From Calliopum simillimum (Eukaryota; Arthropoda; Insecta; Diptera; Lauxaniidae), in the NCBI GenBank assembly GCA_951812925.1, contig OX638369.1, forward strand, positions 23,775,329 through 23,839,328: a stretch of DNA of 64,000 nucleotides, written 5' to 3'. The position numbers were made by a program, and so were the translations under genes. Under the pieces are notes generated by a model, which saw nothing but the letters and a program-made list of their open reading frames with translations, had not been told where the DNA came from and searched no databases. Position 1 is the first letter of the stretch; each line of letters begins with the position of its first letter. Shown piece after piece: positions 60,740-64,000 of this stretch.

Positions 60740-61162
60740 ATGGCTCCAGTCATCAAAAAATGTTATTCAGCTTCTTGTCATTGTTGTCGCAAACAAGATA
60801 CAAGCGACCACAGGACCCGTGTCTCACATCTGGAGCATAAAACCAGCAACCACGCCGTTCGCCATGTTGCATGTGGCGTATGCAAAAAGGACCACCGTCT
60901 CTCAACATGTTATAAATACCGTGAGATGAATTTGACCAAGAAGTACGATACGGTCATTAGTATGCATTATTGCATCAACTGCTTGGCTCGGTCTCACAAC
61001 ATCAAAAACTGTACTAGTCACGATAAGTGTGCGATTTGTCATGCGAAGCATCATACTAGCTTGCATGGTCATCCTCGCGTGATTGCAGCTGCGCATCAAG
61101 ATTTAAGGGATACTCGGTCTACCAACGAAATCAGAATTTTGTGCTCTAAGCAGACTCTGTAA
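60740..61162 (+). CDS. BEL accessory ORF A, zinc-knuckle part
   Basis: 140 residues from ATG 60740 (the first in-frame ATG) to TAA at 61160-61162. It carries the same three Cys/His motifs, in the same order, as the Gag of this element: CGVCKKDHRLSTC, CINCLARSHNIKNC and CAICHAKHHTSLH. The residues between are different, so it is a diverged paralogue, not a recent copy of the gag region. It has a basic N-terminus and no capsid domain, signal peptide or membrane segment. The next 150 codons after the stop are in the same frame and continue the homology (see 61163-61612), so the natural product may be longer through read-through or splicing. A nucleic-acid-binding role is inferred from the knuckles. 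Confidence 0.7.
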   Translation: MAPVIKKCYSASCHCCRKQDTSDHRTRVSHLEHKTSNHAVRHVACGVCKKDHRLSTCYKYREMNLTKKYDTVISMHYCINCLARSHNIKNCTSHDKCAICHAKHHTSLHGHPRVIAAAHQDLRDTRSTNEIRILCSKQTL

Positions 61163-61612
61163 TCTACAGCAACAATAAAATTGCATTTTGATGGTGAATA
61201 CCAGACTCTCAGAGGGCTAATCAACCCAGCAGTAGCGGTAACGACAATTGCCTCCGAAACTGTGAAAAAGCTAAAGATAAAGTTGATCTACCTTGAGTCA
61301 AAGAAGTTTTGCAATATTGTCGTTGGTTCAAAAATAAATCCAAAGTTCAAATTGGAGATAAGTGCTCTCATCAGTGACGAGCTTCCAAAAAGGATCTACC
61401 GACAAGATCTACCGGAGAGTGCCAAAAGAGCGTATAACAACATCATGTTGACGGACCAAAATTATACATCGTCTTCCAAGATTGAAGTGATCCTTGGAGC
61501 CGATATTTACCCGCAGATAATGAAATCTGGAAGTATGCTCTCCGAAAATGGAAGAATGTTGGCGCAAAATACAGTGTTTGGCTGGATTGTGTCTGGTCCA
61601 TGTGGACTATGA
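61163..61612 (+). pseudogene. BEL accessory ORF A, protease-like part after in-frame stop
   Basis: Open in the same frame as 60740-61159, separated by one TAA. There is no ATG near its beginning, so it cannot be translated independently in a simple way. It aligns with the protease part of gag-pol: LRGLINPAVAVTTI matches ARALIDPASECSFV, with the catalytic Asp changed to Asn (codon 61223-61225). It also has a VILGADIYPQIM block matching LLIGGDLYPTIL, and it ends TVFGWIVSGPCG. Either the stop is a recent lesion, or it is bypassed. Predicted to lack proteolytic activity. Confidence 0.7.
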
Positions 61613-61829
61613 AATGTCTTTTTTTATATATGAAGTAAAATGTATATGACCCAAAAATGAATTTTAACCCTTATAAAACCATGTATGTATATATCTATAT
61701 ATGTAAAGAAATAAAATGAATTAACCTGTGAATATGACAAATTTTCGTTGACCCGTACATGTACGCCTTGCTTTACGTCACCTTAATCTGACTCACATAA
61801 ATTTACTCCTTTTTTTAATTACTTTTAGC
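61613..61829 (+). promoter_or_regulatory. Spacer with strong 3' splice site before ORF B
   Basis: Contains an AATAAA at about 61711-61716, a branch-like TTAATCTGACTCA (about 61784-61796) and a pyrimidine tract ending CTTTTTTTAATTACTTTTAG. The AG is at 61827-61828, one base before the ATG of ORF B. The LTR offers a matching donor CAG|GTAACC at 54391. Confidence 0.6.
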
Positions 61830-62600
61830 ATGTTGCAGCAAAACAAAAAGCGCTACAGTCGGTCATGTCCGCTGTGCGGAAACGGCCACTGCTTAAGGCA
61901 ATGCCAGGATTTTCTCAAACTGACACCAATAAACCGAAAACGCGTCGTGCACATAAATGGGATCTGCAGCAATTGCCTTGCACTATCGCATAAGGCAGAG
62001 CATTGCACCAGCAACAACAAATGCCACTGGTGCTATCAGAAGCACCATACCTTGCTCCATGATAGGTCAGAAATATTCATTAACCATCTCGAAGAGAAGC
62101 TATTTGATGCTTCGACTGTGCACCTAAAAATGACTGCCAATGTGCTCTTAGTGGGAACTAGAGAGGACCACAGCCTAAGGGCCCTGATTAATCCAAGCCA
62201 GGCCTCGTCGCTTATCTGCAGGAGCAAGGCTGAGCAATTGAAAATTCCGCTGTTTGACACACCACGTGATGCAGTGCCAACTTGCCATCTGGAGATAAGG
62301 TCCTCCATTAATCCTTTAAAAGGGTTTACGGCCTGTTTTTTGGCAGTGCCACAGCCTCTTGGAAAGTTTCCGCCCGTCAGAGCGAACAAGTCAAAAATAG
62401 AGTACTTCTACCCAGGACTAGTCATGGCAGATCGCCACTTTTACATGCCACTAGACGTGGATATTGTGCTCGGTGAGCAATTGTACACTAAAATCATCGA
62501 GCGAGCAACCAAAGCTGCGAACGGCGTCCCTACGGCCCAATCCACAATATTCGGTTGGTCATTCATCGGAGTCTGCCCACGAGCAGTCAAACAATCCTGA
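61830..62600 (+). CDS. BEL accessory ORF B, zinc-knuckle plus protease-like
   Basis: 256 residues, uninterrupted. Three Cys/His motifs start at residue 13: CPLCGNGHCLRQC, CSNCLALSHKAEHC and CHWCYQKHHTLLH. A protease-like domain follows, with ALINPSQASSLI aligned to ALIDPASECSFV; the catalytic Asp is Asn121. It then has DIVLGEQLYTKI (compare LLIGGDLYPTIL), and it ends with TIFGWSFIGVC, the motif that closes the protease domain in gag-pol. It lacks capsid, reverse transcriptase and any membrane segment, and occupies the position of an envelope gene. Its motif order duplicates ORF A, but the sequence is well diverged, so both come from an old duplication of the NC-PR segment and were kept open. 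Likely an inactive-protease RNA-binding accessory or regulator (inference). Confidence 0.8.
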   Translation: MLQQNKKRYSRSCPLCGNGHCLRQCQDFLKLTPINRKRVVHINGICSNCLALSHKAEHCTSNNKCHWCYQKHHTLLHDRSEIFINHLEEKLFDASTVHLKMTANVLLVGTREDHSLRALINPSQASSLICRSKAEQLKIPLFDTPRDAVPTCHLEIRSSINPLKGFTACFLAVPQPLGKFPPVRANKSKIEYFYPGLVMADRHFYMPLDVDIVLGEQLYTKIIERATKAANGVPTAQSTIFGWSFIGVCPRAVKQS

Positions 62601-63148
62601 AATTTGTATGACATTTAAAAACAAATCTAAGAATTTATAGTTTTTTTCCTATTTTTCAAAAAAAAACTAGAACTTGAATTTTATTTTGTCTCTTCATTTA
62701 TCAAAAAGTTTTTTAAAATTCGTATTCTCGCATTTATCAAACACTTAAAATTACTATTACTTCTTTTTTTATCATTAGTCATACAAAATATTAAAACTTG
62801 TATTTTTATTTTTTTTTTTCCGAAAGACACAAATCTCTTTTCTGATGTCAAAAACAATTTATTTTTCTTGAGCATTACCTACTTTACCAAAACAAAAAAA
62901 AAAAACATTATCGAACATGAATTACTACCTTTATTTATGTAAAAAAAAAAAAAAAAATTTTCTGAAAACAAAAAAATCTTTTTCATATTCACTTTTGTAA
63001 ACATAAAAAAAAAAAAACAAAAAAAAATGTCTTCTAACTACAAAAAGAATTGATAATAAAATCTATCATGAAATTAAAATGTATCTAAATATTTTAAGAT
63101 TTTAAGCATTCGAATTAGAGTCACTATGATTCTCTGTTGCAGATGCTG
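62601..63148 (+). other. AT-rich 3' region of BEL element
   Basis: Long A and T runs, no open frame of interest. Confidence 0.5.
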
Positions 63149-63162
63149 CAAGGCGGGCAGTA
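63149..63162 (+). other. Polypurine tract of BEL element
   Basis: CAAGGCGGGCAGTA abuts the 3' LTR. It is purine-rich but interrupted by C, as often in BEL elements. Confidence 0.6.
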
Positions 63163-63738
63163 TGTTTACGTGGAAACGTAAACTATGAAATAGGCCCCAA
63201 CTACTTTTCTAAAGTTTTAGAAATATTGCCCAAGTTGATTTTTATACGACGGCAACCCTACCCACTCGCACGGCGAATTCATATTCTAATCTAAAATATG
63301 TATTGACTTCTATATGTGCGGTGTTGCCGTCTCACTCACTCTGCTGTGTTCTGGCTGAAAATGTCATTCGTACATGACGTGAAAAAAAAAACCCTTCACT
63401 GATTTTTCTAACCTGCTGCAGAACAGCGCGTTTTTTGTGAGTTCGTAAAAAAAAGTAAATTATTCTAACTTAAACCTATCGGTGCTTATGAATCTAACTT
63501 AAAACTATATTCGCTTATGAGTTAACTTAAAAATAAAGTAAAATAAAAGCTTAGACAACCTAAAAAGAAAAGTGTTTATTTTTTGTAACCTGAAAACCCC
63601 AAGGGTGCAAGGGATCATCACTTGCGCGAAGCAAGAACCCAGCGAAGCCGTGTTGAGTGGAGCACCCCAGTGCTACAGGTAACCTGTGTGGTTTTAAGTA
63701 TTATATTTAAACATATAAATTTGGTCCCCGACCAGACA
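63163..63738 (+). repeat. 3' LTR of BEL element
   Basis: 576 bp, read against the 5' LTR line by line with no difference found. Followed by the target duplication CTTTT. Confidence 0.95.
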
Positions 63739-64000
63739 CTTTTCTTCAATGTCAAAGCCACGCCTTCTGTTACAACATAACTTTTCCATACCTTTTACCC
63801 ATGTTGTGATATATCACAAGCTTAGAGCTTCTGCTTTCATTCAAAAACACGGTTTTCTTTTTGATTTTATCATATAAAAGTTTTCACGAAGATATTTCGT
63901 TAATGATTTTAGCATAATATTTAGCGAAAATTTGTATTAATCAAAAAATTTGCATCAAATAATATTTTCTTACATATTTACTAATTTTTTAAATTTGTTT

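Larger units (their letters stand above)
53875..63738 (+). mobile_element. Complete BEL/Pao retrotransposon with extra 3' ORFs
   Basis: Bounded by 576-bp LTRs that read as identical throughout. The target duplication is CTTTT (53870-53874 and 63739-63743), in the 4-6 bp range usual for BEL/Pao. Layout: 5' LTR, tRNA-Tyr-type primer site, hairpin-rich leader, intact gag-pol gene (55201-60486), two additional zinc-knuckle/protease-like coding units (60740-61612 and 61830-62600), an AT-rich stretch, a polypurine tract and the 3' LTR. At 9.86 kb it is long for the superfamily because of the extra 3' units. Identical LTRs mean very recent insertion. A diverged relative left the solo LTR at 27508-28239. 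Confidence 0.95.
49382..64000 (+). other. tutl: Intron of tutl (3' part outside window)
   Basis: Starts with donor GTAAGT. Contains tandem arrays and the complete BEL element; the next tutl exon (remainder of Ig2) is beyond the window. Confidence 0.75.

Noticed and set aside
61613..63148. Envelope gene for the BEL element
   Set aside because: The unit in that position has zinc knuckles and a protease-like domain, with no signal peptide, furin-like site or membrane segment.
1..64000. CRISPR arrays, tRNA or rRNA genes
   Set aside because: Tandem repeats here are long, diverged and without regular spacers. No cloverleaf with a plausible anticodon arm was noticed; tRNA-like matches are only retroelement primer sites.

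Overview
The window is insect nuclear DNA, most likely from a higher fly. It is AT-rich, rich in simple sequence, and packed with insect transposon families. The only recognisable host gene is turtle (tutl), an immunoglobulin-superfamily neuronal adhesion gene on the + strand. Two of its internal coding exons are here (30562-30683 and 49099-49381). They encode most of the first Ig domain and the start of the second. Everything else is intron: at least 30.5 kb upstream, 18.4 kb between the exons, and at least 14.6 kb downstream. The large introns suggest a fly with a larger genome than Drosophila melanogaster, but the species cannot be read from this sequence.

The introns have been filled by transposons. 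Working from left to right: a diverged nested-period satellite (1-1.6 kb); an old hairpin element (3.78-4.5 kb); a Helitron-like non-autonomous element with 145-bp internal repeats (4.53-5.47 kb); a second large hairpin element (5.64-6.51 kb); a short inverted-repeat element (7.85-8.10 kb); a deleted mariner (8.33-9.20 kb); a fossil DD37E-type Tc1/mariner (10.62-11.87 kb); a terminal-inverted-repeat (TIR) element (12.78-13.41 kb); a second Helitron-like copy (14.6-15.4 kb); a 76-80-bp tandem array (15.5-16.2 kb); a third hairpin element (18.03-18.74 kb); another deleted mariner (19.55-20.42 kb); and a TIR element (20.42-21.33 kb). Next comes a complete Ty3/gypsy element of CsRn1 type on the minus strand (21.65-26.55 kb), then a solo BEL LTR (27.51-28.24 kb).

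The central intron holds an 87-bp tandem repeat, a dead LINE split by an ACGAAATAACGCCC satellite (34.6-36.6 kb), a piggyBac-like miniature element (38.2-39.25 kb) and a nest at 40.59-43.65 kb. The nest is a third Helitron-like copy carrying a mariner and another TIR element. More tandem arrays follow. The downstream intron contains tandem arrays and a complete 9.86-kb BEL/Pao retrotransposon (53,875-63,738) with identical 576-bp LTRs and a 5-bp target duplication.

The most unusual object is this BEL/Pao element. After a full gag-pol gene it carries two further coding units in the place where an envelope gene would sit. Each repeats only the zinc-knuckle plus protease part of its own polyprotein. 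In both, the catalytic aspartate of the protease motif is replaced by asparagine. One is interrupted by a single in-frame stop. The other starts one base after a good splice acceptor. The 5' leader carries a tandem array of about five stem-loops. Together these suggest that the element makes separate, protease-dead nucleocapsid-like accessory proteins. The arrangement is seen directly; the function is inference.
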